This document shows positions 53,151 to 62,319 of a stretch of DNA of 64,000 bases, in pieces. How positions within the stretch are numbered: position 1 is the first letter of the stretch; each line of letters opens with the position of its first letter. Position numbers and translations under genes: made by a program. Below the pieces are notes generated by a model that worked only from the letters and a program-made list of their open reading frames with translations, was not told where the DNA came from and ran no database searches. The stretch is from Ramichloridium luteum (Eukaryota; Ascomycota; Dothideomycetes; Mycosphaerellales; Dissoconiaceae): positions 62,001 to 126,000 of the forward strand of contig MTSC01000054.1 of the NCBI GenBank assembly GCA_002368545.1. The letters are read 5' to 3'.

Positions 53151-54506
53151 TCAGACCACAAGATCCTTCTCCAAGACCGCATTGATCAAACTCTGCCTCC
53201 CAACTTCCACGACCTTCGTCGCCACCGCCTCACCCACCAGCTCCACCAATCGCGTCTTCAGCGCCTCGCCGTCGGGGTGTCCATTGCTCTGCGTCGCCGC
53301 CGTCACGGCATTCTTCTCCAGCACCTCCAGCGCCCGCACCAGCGCCATCACGACATGTTCCGCCTGCTCGCGCTTCGCCTCATCCTGCAAACCCCGGCGC
53401 AGATGCGCATCATACGCGGGCAAATTCGGGATGATCAGGGATCGCACGCCCTCGGCGCCGGCAATCATCGTCAAGCCCAGGATCGCGCCGTAATGCGTGC
53501 CGAAGGGTTTGTGGGAGTCGAGGAAGTGCTTGAGGCAGGCGCGCGCGATACGGGGTCGCAGCGTCGAGGACGTGGGCCCGTATTTTCGCGCGATGGAAGA
53601 CAGCAGGCTGCTGGCGAAGTCGCGCAGCGCGAACTGCGTCGTCGCGCCATCGGTCGCTGGGTTCCCGAGGTGCTTGCCGACGAGGCAGGTCAGAACGGAC
53701 GGCACGACGGAGGGGATGTAGGGGGCGAAGTAGAGGCTCGGGTTCCCGAGCAGCGAATCTAGTAGTTGCATGCTTTGCGTGAGTGTGAAGAGGGATTTGA
53801 GGTTGTGGGTCACTTTGTCGGCGACGAATTGCGTGAAGTAGGGCACGAGTTGGTGGAGACCAGGATCCGTCCGAAGAGAGGTGAAGGCCGCCGTGCGGTA
53901 TTCGTCGTTCGCCTCGTCCATGATCGCGGAGCATATCCGCTCGAAGTAGAGCTGCAGCTCTTTTGACAGCACGTGCTTGACCAGAGGCTTGATTGACACA
54001 TTGTCGTTGCCGCCCATCGCAGCAAGAGTCGGGTTCGCAGCCTGACCCTTCGCTGCTAGCTCCTGGCTTCTCTGGTCTGCTTGTGTAGGGTTCTGTGGGA
54101 GCGTCGGTTGCACACCTTCCACCGCCAGCCAATGCGCCGTGTATGTGATCTCGCGCGGGACCTTGGGCAGAGGAGCATTGATGAGCTTCTCGAAGTCCAC
54201 CTCTTCATCCTCGACATAGAACAGCGGCTGGCCCGGTCCTATTGATGCCTCGCCGAAGCGCAGAGGCCTTGTTGACTCGTATCCGTACAGTGGCTCGACA
54301 TCCAGTAGCCGCAACGCCTGCGAGACGTCTTGTGTCGTGAGAGTTGTTCGCTTGGCGTGGCGCATGAACTTGAGCGCCTCTTCCAGGACCTGACTTATCC
54401 GGTATTCCACATCTCGGGCCAGATGCTCGGCAAGTTCGCGGTTAAGCGACGCGATGCCGACCGACTCGGCGACGTCTGTCACGTTCTCAGGATTCCAAAC
54501 AGACAT
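53151..54506 (-). CDS. TAF6: TFIID/SAGA subunit TAF6
   Basis: Intronless, 451 residues, ATG at 54506 (MSVWNPENVTDVAESVGIASL), the normal TAF6 start; the frame further upstream lacks an ATG and is not conserved. Residues 1-70 form the histone fold that pairs with TAF9 (DVEYRISQVLEEALKFMRHAKRTTLTTQDVSQAL). A linker follows with the TAF6 motif PLYGYES. The C-terminal TAF6 HEAT-repeat domain starts near LSKELQLYFERIC and includes LTCLVGKHLG, RDFASSLLSSIARKYG and HYGAILGLTMIG-like blocks. TAF6 is shared by TFIID and SAGA and acts in RNA polymerase II initiation. It is convergent with bL27m (273 bp) and divergent from the NucA/NucB gene. Confidence 0.95.
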   Translation of the reverse strand: MSVWNPENVTDVAESVGIASLNRELAEHLARDVEYRISQVLEEALKFMRHAKRTTLTTQDVSQALRLLDVEPLYGYESTRPLRFGEASIGPGQPLFYVEDEEVDFEKLINAPLPKVPREITYTAHWLAVEGVQPTLPQNPTQADQRSQELAAKGQAANPTLAAMGGNDNVSIKPLVKHVLSKELQLYFERICSAIMDEANDEYRTAAFTSLRTDPGLHQLVPYFTQFVADKVTHNLKSLFTLTQSMQLLDSLLGNPSLYFAPYIPSVVPSVLTCLVGKHLGNPATDGATTQFALRDFASSLLSSIARKYGPTSSTLRPRIARACLKHFLDSHKPFGTHYGAILGLTMIAGAEGVRSLIIPNLPAYDAHLRRGLQDEAKREQAEHVVMALVRALEVLEKNAVTAATQSNGHPDGEALKTRLVELVGEAVATKVVEVGRQSLINAVLEKDLVV

Positions 54507-55047
54507 TTCGACTCCAACGATTCCAAGTGGTGATGGCGCGTGTGTTCCGCTCTCGCGGCCGTGAGAGATTCGACAGGTGAGCTGACTGGACTTACGCGAC
54601 TTTGGCGAAAGTGCAACAATGTGAGGAATGGCCGTGTACGTGCTTGAGCATGTGAGGTGAGATTCGGTCCTTAGACTGGCATGCACGAAAACTGTAAGGC
54701 AGCATGAAGCTGCAGATGTCCGCGGAGGGCGGTCCGTGCCGCTAAGCTCGTTTCGTGGTTCCCTCTTCAAGTTAAGATGCCAATGTAAAGTGGCACTGCG
54801 GCTGTTATACCAGATACCCACTCATCAAAGATGGTCTGATCGATTGTGTCCAGACTCGCTTGGCGACAGCCACGCAGAGTGGGAGACGACGAACGAGTCT
54901 GCGTGTGGACGGTCACCAGAAGACTCGTTCCTGATCTTCCTTTTTGCGTGGCGGTGTATATAAACCCGATGGGACACAGATAACGAGCATTGCCGTGCGG
55001 ATTCGCACTCCAAAGACGATCATTGCAGCGTCCTTGTATCGACGCCG
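54507..55047. promoter_or_regulatory. divergent promoter region TAF6 / NucA-NucB gene
   Basis: 541 bp with no gene. A TATA box (TATATAAA, 54957-54964) lies 84 bp before the ATG at 55048. Upstream of it, CAGACTCG (54851) and CACGCAGA (54870) are both mirrored in the composite inverse CGAGTCTGCGTG at 54894-54905, and AGACTCG recurs near 54921. Confidence 0.5.
54957..54964 (+). promoter_or_regulatory. TATA box of the NucA/NucB-domain gene
   Basis: TATATAAA, 84 bp upstream of the ATG at 55048, in line with a regulated fungal promoter. Use is inferred. Confidence 0.6.
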
Positions 55048-56875
55048 ATGGCGAGCTTTGTATCTATTCTAGCCTTGCTGGCGGCAGTAGGTGCGCAGGA
55101 GTTTGGTAGCCCTCTCTCCTCGAATCTACCCAGCTTTACCAGCTTTGGCTCCGACAATGTCACAGCCATCGACAGCGCGAGCCTCACCTTTGAAATTCCT
55201 GCTGCAGCGGTCCTGCGAGAATTGACCGCACGAGCCGACTATTGTCCTCTAGGCGAATCTGTCGTACGTACAACACTGTCTCGCCCGCATAATGATTCGC
55301 GTGATCTGACGAGGGTTCAGTGTCCGGATGCACAACATTGTGTTCCACCTGGAAAGTTCTGTTGTCCGGAGAACAATTCGAAGGGATGTCCAGTCGGTAC
55401 CACATGCTGCTACGGATCACCGTAGGTTCCATCATTCCTCGGCTACAAGACTTGTACGTTACTCTTTGTCTGGATCCGTCGCTGATTGCAGAAAAGGCAA
55501 GGCCACTGCACGGTCCCCGGCGGCTTCTGCTGCGGTAGAACGTCTTGTGAGGCCGGTGAAGTCTGTTGCGATGGAAGATTCTGTGCTCCCGAAGGTAGCA
55601 CCTGCTGTGGTGACAACAGGTACTGCGATTCCACTCAAGTCTGCGTCCCAGGCCGTGGGTGTCTAGCAAAAGGAAGCTCGTCCTGCGGGCCTTATGTCTG
55701 CAAAGCAAACGAGAAATGCTGCGGCGGTGACGACGGCTGCGCGCCTTTGGATGGGACCTGCTGTGGCCCAGACTATTACTGCAAGGCCGGGAACAAGTGC
55801 TGCATGGATGAATGGAACTCCACGTTTTGCGCTCCGGAGTGCTACGACACGTTCCAACTCGACTTCGATGACTACGGCGAGGAGATGAGAGAGATCTTCG
55901 AGAATATGTGCCGCGGAATATTTCGGTCCGGTTCTTCATCGGCGCAAGAAATGTTCCTGGAGTACGATCGGAACAGAAGCAATGCGAGAAGGAGGCGCAG
56001 GGCTTCCGGATGTGCAGGTGCAAAGCGTATGCAATGCGCGAAAGTCTTCAGCGACAGCACCATCAGGTGGCAGTGTGATGAATTCCCTTTTGCATCGACT
56101 GTGCAAGGGGGCGCCAACGCGGCGGCTATGTGTGCCCCAGGTGTTGACAACGGCAGAATCGGGGGCAAGTGGGGCAACAAAATTCAACGAACGAAAGCGA
56201 CAAGCGGCACCATCTTCAGGTTCAAAATCAAGAACTTCGATTGCTCCAAAATCAATGATGACAGTTTCAAGCGAGATGCAACTCTCACTCCCAGCCTGAT
56301 CGAAGGGCTGGCGGAGCGGGCGAACGGCAATGTCATAAGGAATGATTCGACCGGAATATTCGTGGATGCAAAAGAGTTTGGCGAAGGTCTCGCCGACGGG
56401 CGCATAGCCATGATAATCCCGCTTGAGATACCGGCTGATTTCATTGGAATATTCGAGATGGAATATAAACTTGAGTCCGGGACGCTTCGCTCCGGCCGCA
56501 TTATCGATGACGATGGCTTCGATTATGGAGAGTAGGCATTCTCCTTGGGCATGATCACCCTGAAACTAGCTGACCCATTGCAGGATAAAGGTGACCAGCT
56601 CCGGGACCGGTGCCACCGCCAGCATCGAAGTGGATGAGGATGGCGTTGGAAATGTCATGATTATTGGCTGGGCGGATAATGCAGAAGTGACGATTGAAAT
56701 CACAACGAGCTTAAAGCCGACTGCGTCAACGAGTTCAACGAGTCCGGTATCGTCAATTGCATCGAAGACCACAAGTGTACCGGCAATATCGATCACAAAC
56801 AAGAGCCCGGCGGTTCGGTTGCGAGGTCCCGCAGGGAGCGTACTGGTCACACTCTTGTCGTACTGGATGTTGTAA
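55048..56875 (+). CDS. GPI-anchored Cys-rich protein with NucA/NucB-type nuclease domain
   Basis: Four exons: 55048-55263, 55321-55421, 55497-56531 and 56584-56875. The introns are 57, 75 and 52 bp, and the product is 547 residues. Signal peptide at 1-16 (MASFVSILALLAAVGA). Residues about 68-200 form a Cys-rich array of CC and CxxxxCC units (KFCCPE, TTCCYG, GFCCGR, EVCCDG, STCCGD, KCCGGD, GTCCGP, NKCCMD). An acidic, then Arg-rich linker leads to CDEFPFASTVQGGANAAAMC with the DNGRIGGKWGN block, the signature of NucA/NucB deoxyribonucleases. Exon 4 adds a beta-rich piece, a Ser/Thr stretch and a hydrophobic tail (GSVLVTLLSYWML), fitting a GPI anchor. A cell-surface DNase is inferred. Exon 4 is supported by a CTGAC branch site and a preserved frame; without it the protein would stop at 56535. 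Confidence 0.83.
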
Positions 56876-57181
56876 ATTGTGAAAGATCTCAATACGAAGA
56901 ATATCATCATGGGTAGAAGAAGGCGGGAATGGATGGTCTGAATTACACTTTTCGATCGGGAAAGCGGCAGGCTGGCATCACCTCTTCTTGAAGGCCACTT
57001 CGATCTATCTGAAATCTCTTTGACGCAAACTTACTCAACGAACTTACTCAGCAGATCACACTTTTGGTTTTCCACATATTGACCTCATCTCATTGACTGA
57101 TTTCAAACTAGGCATACCTAGTACCGATGCAAAGCAGGTCCCGGACAATACATAGGTAGAGAGATCCACCAGGTTGCGATA
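56876..57181. other. intergenic region between convergent genes
   Basis: 306 bp; 3' flanks of the nuclease-domain gene and of the MFS carrier. Nothing else recognised. Confidence 0.4.
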
Positions 57182-58562
57182 TTATATTAACCCGGCCCTC
57201 CTGAATAACCAACTACTCCCACCAGCAAGCGCCGTGCAGCCGGAGAACAAGATGATACTCCCATATTGCGTTCCATAAGCCGAGTGCACCATGCTCTGCG
57301 ACAGCTGTGCTCCGTTCACGAATGCCTCACTCAACGGGCCCGATATCACGGACCCTACTCCCTTTCCAGCCGCAAGTAGGCCAAACACGATGGTGGTATC
57401 GGTTCCCTCGTAGAAGCGCTGTAGATCCTTGATCATGCCACTCCAGCTGGTCGAGTATGCGCTCGCGGTCAAGCCGTATAGCAAGCTGAAGATGGTCAGC
57501 GAGATGATCGACTCGGAAAACCCCATGACGAGGAACACCGCGCTGGACGAGCTGAGTGCGATTCCGAGTAGGATCGTCGTCACGTCGAGCCGATCGTTCA
57601 GGACTCCGACGAGTAGACATCCGACAATCGAGCCGAGATTCACGAGGAGAATCGTGATGGAGCCGAGGGTCGGATTGCCGCCGAGGCTTTGCATGATCGA
57701 AGGTAGGTAGTTGATTGGGAGGAAGTAACCCAATCCTTGAATCATGTTGAATGTCTGGAGAACCCAGAACAATGGCGATTTGATGAAGGTCATGTCGATC
57801 GGTCGGAAAGCCTGCGTGCTGGAAACGGGCAGACGTGGCTTGAGGAAGAATAGAAGTGGCGTGATGAGCACGACCATGATCAATGCAATGATGCGCAGGG
57901 TCTGTCGGAAGTCAGCAACAGTCAATCGCACCTTTAAAGCCTTCGGTGGCTATCGAGACGCGGCTTACCCATCGAAACCCGCACCTCTCTAACAACGGCT
58001 GCATGATCAACGGCATAAGTACACCGCCCACTCCGTCCCCAGCAATCATGATCCCAAACGCCGTCCCCTTCCGTCTAACGAACCACTCGTCGACGTACGA
58101 CACCGTCGGTGTGACGATCGCATTCCCAGCAAGCGCATACATCAACCCCTGCGTCGCGACCAGTTGCGGCACCGTCTGGGCAAAACTCGCACTGACAAGG
58201 CTCACGGCGATCAGCGGTACACTGACCGCGCTCGAAATCCGCCGCAGCCGCGACCAGCGCTGGAACACGGCAAAGTACACTGGCATCGTCAAGTACATGA
58301 GCCCCGTCGCCGTGGTGCCGATCGCGGCGATGCCGTTCGGCTCGGCGGAGAACGGCGCGTGGCTGCGGTAGTATTCTTGCAAAAGCCCGAACGAGAAAGC
58401 GAAGCCCCAGATCAGTGCATTTGCGGTGAAGCAGCCGGCGAGGCAGAGCCAGGCTTGTGGGCCGGTGTCTGTCGGTGGAAGCGCATGTTGCTCGCGGGCG
58501 GGCAGCGGGCGGAGGCTTGACGAGTCGGAGAGGTCGTAATCGATTAGTTCGATTGCTGCCAT
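57182..58562 (-). CDS. monocarboxylate-transporter-like MFS carrier
   Basis: Two exons, 58562-57969 and 57901-57182, with a 67-bp intron (57902-57968); 437 residues. The first exon carries spans 1-6 with AWLCLAGCFTANALIWGFAFSFGLLQEYY, the typical start of the fungal MCT-like (SLC16) group, and GTAFGIMIAGDGVGGVLMPL near span 5. The splice gives GFRWTLRIIALIMV. The second exon holds spans 7-12, with FWVLQTFNMIQGLGYFLPINYLPSI. These proteins are proton-linked carriers for monocarboxylates or other small acids; relatives occur near metabolic gene clusters. The substrate cannot be read. It is convergent with the nuclease-domain gene. Confidence 0.88.
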
Positions 58563-59024
58563 GGTCTTTTGTGGATGATCTATGTTATGGTCTCTACTCA
58601 GAACACATGACTGACCAACATCCGAGTATATATTTTATTTTTACCCCATTGGAGTCATGGGTACCTGAAAACCTGACATTGGTACCCACACTAAGTACCC
58701 GACGTTTGCACTCCACAGGGCGTCCCATTAGTCAGCTAAAGAATAATTTTCCGCGCACAATAGGATCAATGTCTTTTTTAATTTTATCCTTGAAAATTAT
58801 AACTAGAAAATGTTGCAAATGATTGTATCGTTATGAGCGATCTGTTGATTACCTAGTATACGATTAATTAATGATAGACATTATGCTAAAAGAGCGTGAG
58901 TCGTTAGGACCTCCCGGCGAACTCCCAACATTCTCCATGAACACCGTATGCAATGCCGAGTCTCCTCCACGCTGCCGCCACTATCTGCCACAGCTTTTCT
59001 CTTCTCAAGAAAGGTGGACCGTCT
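58563..59024. other. intergenic region between MFS carrier and small secreted protein
   Basis: 462 bp, AT-richer than its surroundings, no gene recognised. It contains the MFS promoter on the left. Confidence 0.4.
58627..58632 (-). promoter_or_regulatory. TATA-like box of the MFS carrier gene
   Basis: A TATATA core within AAAATATATACTC on the minus strand, about 65-70 bp upstream of the ATG at 58562. Use is inferred. Confidence 0.45.
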
Positions 59025-59414
59025 CTATCCACTCTGGCCCGTCACATAGCACAGCACACTCGCCACCGAGCCGCCGGTCGTGCTGATCAACGCGGGCTCC
59101 GCGCGGCTGAACGGCGCGCTGCCGGGCACCACGCCAGCGGCATCCTTGTACGCACGGCACTCAACCGCGTCGACATCGATGTTGGAGGCCTTCGGGTCCA
59201 GCGAGATTTGGAAGAGTCCCGATACGGGCACTTGCGTCAACTTGTTCAGCTCGACCGGAGATGGCTCGTAGTAGGGCGTGCCGTCAGCGAATTTGAGCTG
59301 GAATTCGAGGCCGACGCCGTAGTAGATGCCGTTTTCGCTGGTTTGGCGTTGGGTGATAGGGCCGGCGGCGGTGAGGGCGGCGAAGGCGGAGGCGAGGAGC
59401 GTGGTGGTGTACAT
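59025..59414 (-). CDS. small secreted protein
   Basis: Intronless, 129 residues. A clear signal peptide (MYTTTLLASAFAALTAAGP, cleavage about residue 17) is followed by a basic pro-like PITQRQ. The mature part has about 110 residues, with two Cys (VECRAY and VLCYV) that could form one disulfide, and is rich in Gly, Pro, Ser and Val. No anchor or membrane span follows. I do not recognise a family. Size and secretion fit a fungal candidate effector or surface-active protein, which is inference only. A TATA-like CATATATATG lies about 175 bp upstream (59587-59596). Confidence 0.75.
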   Translation of the reverse strand: MYTTTLLASAFAALTAAGPITQRQTSENGIYYGVGLEFQLKFADGTPYYEPSPVELNKLTQVPVSGLFQISLDPKASNIDVDAVECRAYKDAAGVVPGSAPFSRAEPALISTTGGSVASVLCYVTGQSG

Positions 59415-60884
59415 TGTTGCGGTATGGAAATGCTTCCAAGTTGTGATTGCTTGTATTGCTGATCGAGGCGAGCGGAGAATAGCTGTGACTCTTGCAATGC
59501 TTTGTCGATCTTCTATCGGTTGATACTGTTGCTCCGATGTCTGAAGGGATGCTGATGTATTCCAGAGATGCTGCGAAGGGCCTCTACATATATATGCGCT
59601 TTCGACTCAACGTCATCAAGCCGCGCACATGATGAACGATCAATAGTTAAAGAAAGCACGCCGATCAGCTCCAGCAGGTAATGTCACACTATGGAGATAC
59701 CGTGATATGCAGTGGCCAACACGAACAAAAGGGGGCCCGCAGATTCCCAATATGGTGCATCTCGGCGAGGTCAGGTGCTACGATTACTGCGAGTATCCGC
59801 GGTAAGAACACCTCGTGTCAGCGAGGCTATGCTGAATGGATTGTCGTCAGTCTTTGCTGCTGGCAGCTCAAGGCTAGATCAGCTCAAGGCTAGATCCTCA
59901 CGCGGCGGAAACGACGACGCTGCATGTATGTCTCAGTTAACATTCGTTCGGCAAGTATGACCATTCCGTCATCGAAAGTGAAGTAGGAGGTTCGGAAGTG
60001 GCCAAGCCCGAGTTGTAGATCTCCTTCGTGTCAGCACGCACTGCGCCATGCCCTTCATGCGGAATGGTATGTATACCTATGGCTTACGCGAATAGACAAT
60101 CGGAAAGCATCGCCTTTCTTGGCCTTACCGGATCGTCAGATGTCTCTGTGTCTCCGCCGGTTCGCCGCTCGGCGCAAGATCAAATGTAAGATCCGAACCC
60201 TAAAGCGACGACACTCCAGATCAACGACGATCGCAGCCGCTATTTTTAGACATCACGAACTGCACTATACCTGCCGCAATTGACTGGCACGTGCAAAATG
60301 CTGCAAGCACTCATTCTTACCGGCATACCGACCGAATCGGCTCGTTCGTGGAAAGTCGTGACTTCTGAACCTTCACAACTACCATGTAACCTCATTTACC
60401 ACTGGTACCTCTGCCTCGAACATCGACATAGTACATGCAATTCCACGGCAGGAGGAAGGCAATAAAACATACATGTATCTCTCTCCTTCAGGCAGTGTCG
60501 CCAAGCATAGCAACATCCAATGTTCCATGCGTAAGAGCTCTTCCCATCATCCAACAATTTCGCTGCCCGCATCGTTGCTTGTACGATGTTCCTCCGGCAT
60601 CGTTGCGGAACGCAACTTTGCTTGCGCGTCCTCATCTAAGAACAAAGAAAGCCAGCCCCGCAGCATGCCGGCAGAGGTATACGGCAGTCGAGTTCATGTA
60701 GGACATTGGCGCACTCATGGTGCGCATAGCTTAGCACCGGGCAGATACGCCAGAAGACAGTAGGTCTCGCATCCTATCACGAGCGCGCGCGAGGAGCATA
60801 CCATGCTTGCTCGCTCCTCTCGATCGCGCGCACCCGGATTGGGAAAACTTGCCAATGCCGTAGGAATGCATTCGGCTACTGCAA
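59415..60884. other. intergenic region (1.5 kb) with short tandem duplication
   Basis: No gene recognised. Holds the promoter of the small secreted protein at the left and a perfect 16-bp tandem duplication at 59865-59896. The right end is the 3' flank of the SDR gene. Confidence 0.4.
59865..59896. repeat. perfect 16-bp tandem duplication
   Basis: AGCTCAAGGCTAGATC occurs twice in direct succession at 59865-59880 and 59881-59896. It looks like a recent replication slip. Confidence 0.95.
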
Positions 60885-62060
60885 CTACTGCATCTGCATC
60901 TGCCTCCTCCTCAACGCTTCTTCTTCCGTCCAGGCGAGCGTCCCCGTCCTACCGCCGTCGACATGCAGCACTTGGCCGTGCGTGCTGCCGCTGTACCGCT
61001 CGCTGGCGAGGAAGAGGAACGTCCGCGCGACGGCTTCGGGATCGATCGGTCGGGCTTGCGCGATGCTGTGTGGGTAGGACAGGAAAGTGTCAGTAAGCAG
61101 GGTTAATTCTGTAAGAGGTAGGGGCTAGAAAGGCCGGCTGCGTATTCTGTCATTCGCGTCATGTGACGACCGGGAAGTGGAGTCAGAGGTGCGATGCGGC
61201 CGATGAACAATGTTCACGCTGATTTCATCCTGACCCTTCGAGCATGCGCAAAAACGTAATAGCAAAAACAAAGAAGGAGAGATGTCAACTCACGTCGCCT
61301 CCGCCGTCTCCCACATCCACGCCGATCCGAACTGCGCACACTCCTGCCGAAAGCGCGCTGTATCGACCGCACCCGGCGCCACGGCGTTGACGCGGGCCCG
61401 TGAGAAAATCCTCGGGGCGTCGAGCGCGAGGCTCTGCAGTAAACCGTGCTGCACGGCCGATTTTCCCGCGGCGTACGCAGCCATCGTGCGTTGGCCGAAG
61501 GTGCCGGAGACGGAGCCCATGATGATGAGGGAGACGTTGTGGAGTTGGGGTGATGACTGGGATTGGGTTTGCTGTTGTGGTGAGCTGCCATGACTCGGCG
61601 GTGAAGAGGTCATGGTGTCGGCGGAGGTGACCGCCTGTCGGATGCCCTGAAGCCAGCGCTGGCACGTCAGGAAAGTGCCCGTGACATTCGTGTCGATGAC
61701 TTTCCGCCAGACGATCGGGTCGAGATCGCAGATCGATTCGGTCTGCGGCAAGGAAGAAAGGTCGATGCTGGCGAGGGCGATGCAGCATTCGACGGGCCCG
61801 AAGACGGCTTCGGCCTGCGTGAAGGCATCGTCGATCTCGCTCGTGATGTCGGCGAAGTAAATGCGGAGATTGGGCACGTATTTCGTCCACGGAATGTCCC
61901 CTGGTAGGTCAACGGCGGAGACGCGGCAGCCAGCGGCAACGAAGGCTTGTACCACGACGCAGCCGATCAGGCCGAAGGCGCCTGTAATGAGGACGTGGGT
62001 GTTGGTCAGACCGAGGTCGAGGTTGAAGGCCGACGCGGTTGGCGCGCCAGGAGAAGCCAT
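60885..62060 (-). CDS. short-chain dehydrogenase/reductase
   Basis: Two exons, 62060-61294 and 61065-60885, with a 228-bp intron (61066-61293), the longest in the window; 315 residues. Classical SDR layout: cofactor loop TGAFGLIG (26-33), NVTGT in the central fold, Ser in IIMGSVSG (about 183-185), and the catalytic pair Y196 and K200 in YAAGK. After the splice come IDPEAVARTFLFLASERYSG and HVDGGRTG, the usual SDR C-terminus. A Ser/Gln-rich insert of about 28 residues (146-173) sits before the catalytic Ser and should form a surface loop. Substrate unknown; no targeting signal. Its ATG lies about 260 bp from the 3' end of APC8, on the same strand. Confidence 0.87.
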
Positions 62061-62319
62061 ATTTATCGTTCAGTCGATCCGGAATTCCTTGAGAAGTTCT
62101 GTGTACCTTCCTGGAACGCTTCGTTAAACATTTTCGCGAGCTTATCGTGAGCTTGCACTCCGATCGAGCTCGACCTCGACGGGAGGGAGCAAGCTGTGTG
62201 ATTATGTAAGCATTGGTGATGTTCTTTAGGTACCCTCGTGATCGAAAAGGAGTTCATTCACGCACTGCAATGGCCCCTTGAGCATAGGAGAAGCTTCAGA
62301 CCAAGCCTCGTACCGAGAA

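Noticed and set aside
54507..54821. N-terminal extension of TAF6 by about 105 residues
   Set aside because: The frame is open but lacks an ATG; the conserved TAF6 start MSVWNPENV is at 54506.
56532..56535. Stop after GFDYGE as the true end of the nuclease-domain protein
   Set aside because: A good 52-bp intron with a branch site leads to an exon in frame that adds a plausible GPI tail; kept as an alternative only.
55048..56875. Recent bacterial transfer of the NucA/NucB gene
   Set aside because: The gene has three fungal-type introns and a GPI-type tail, and base use like its neighbours; nothing indicates recent transfer.
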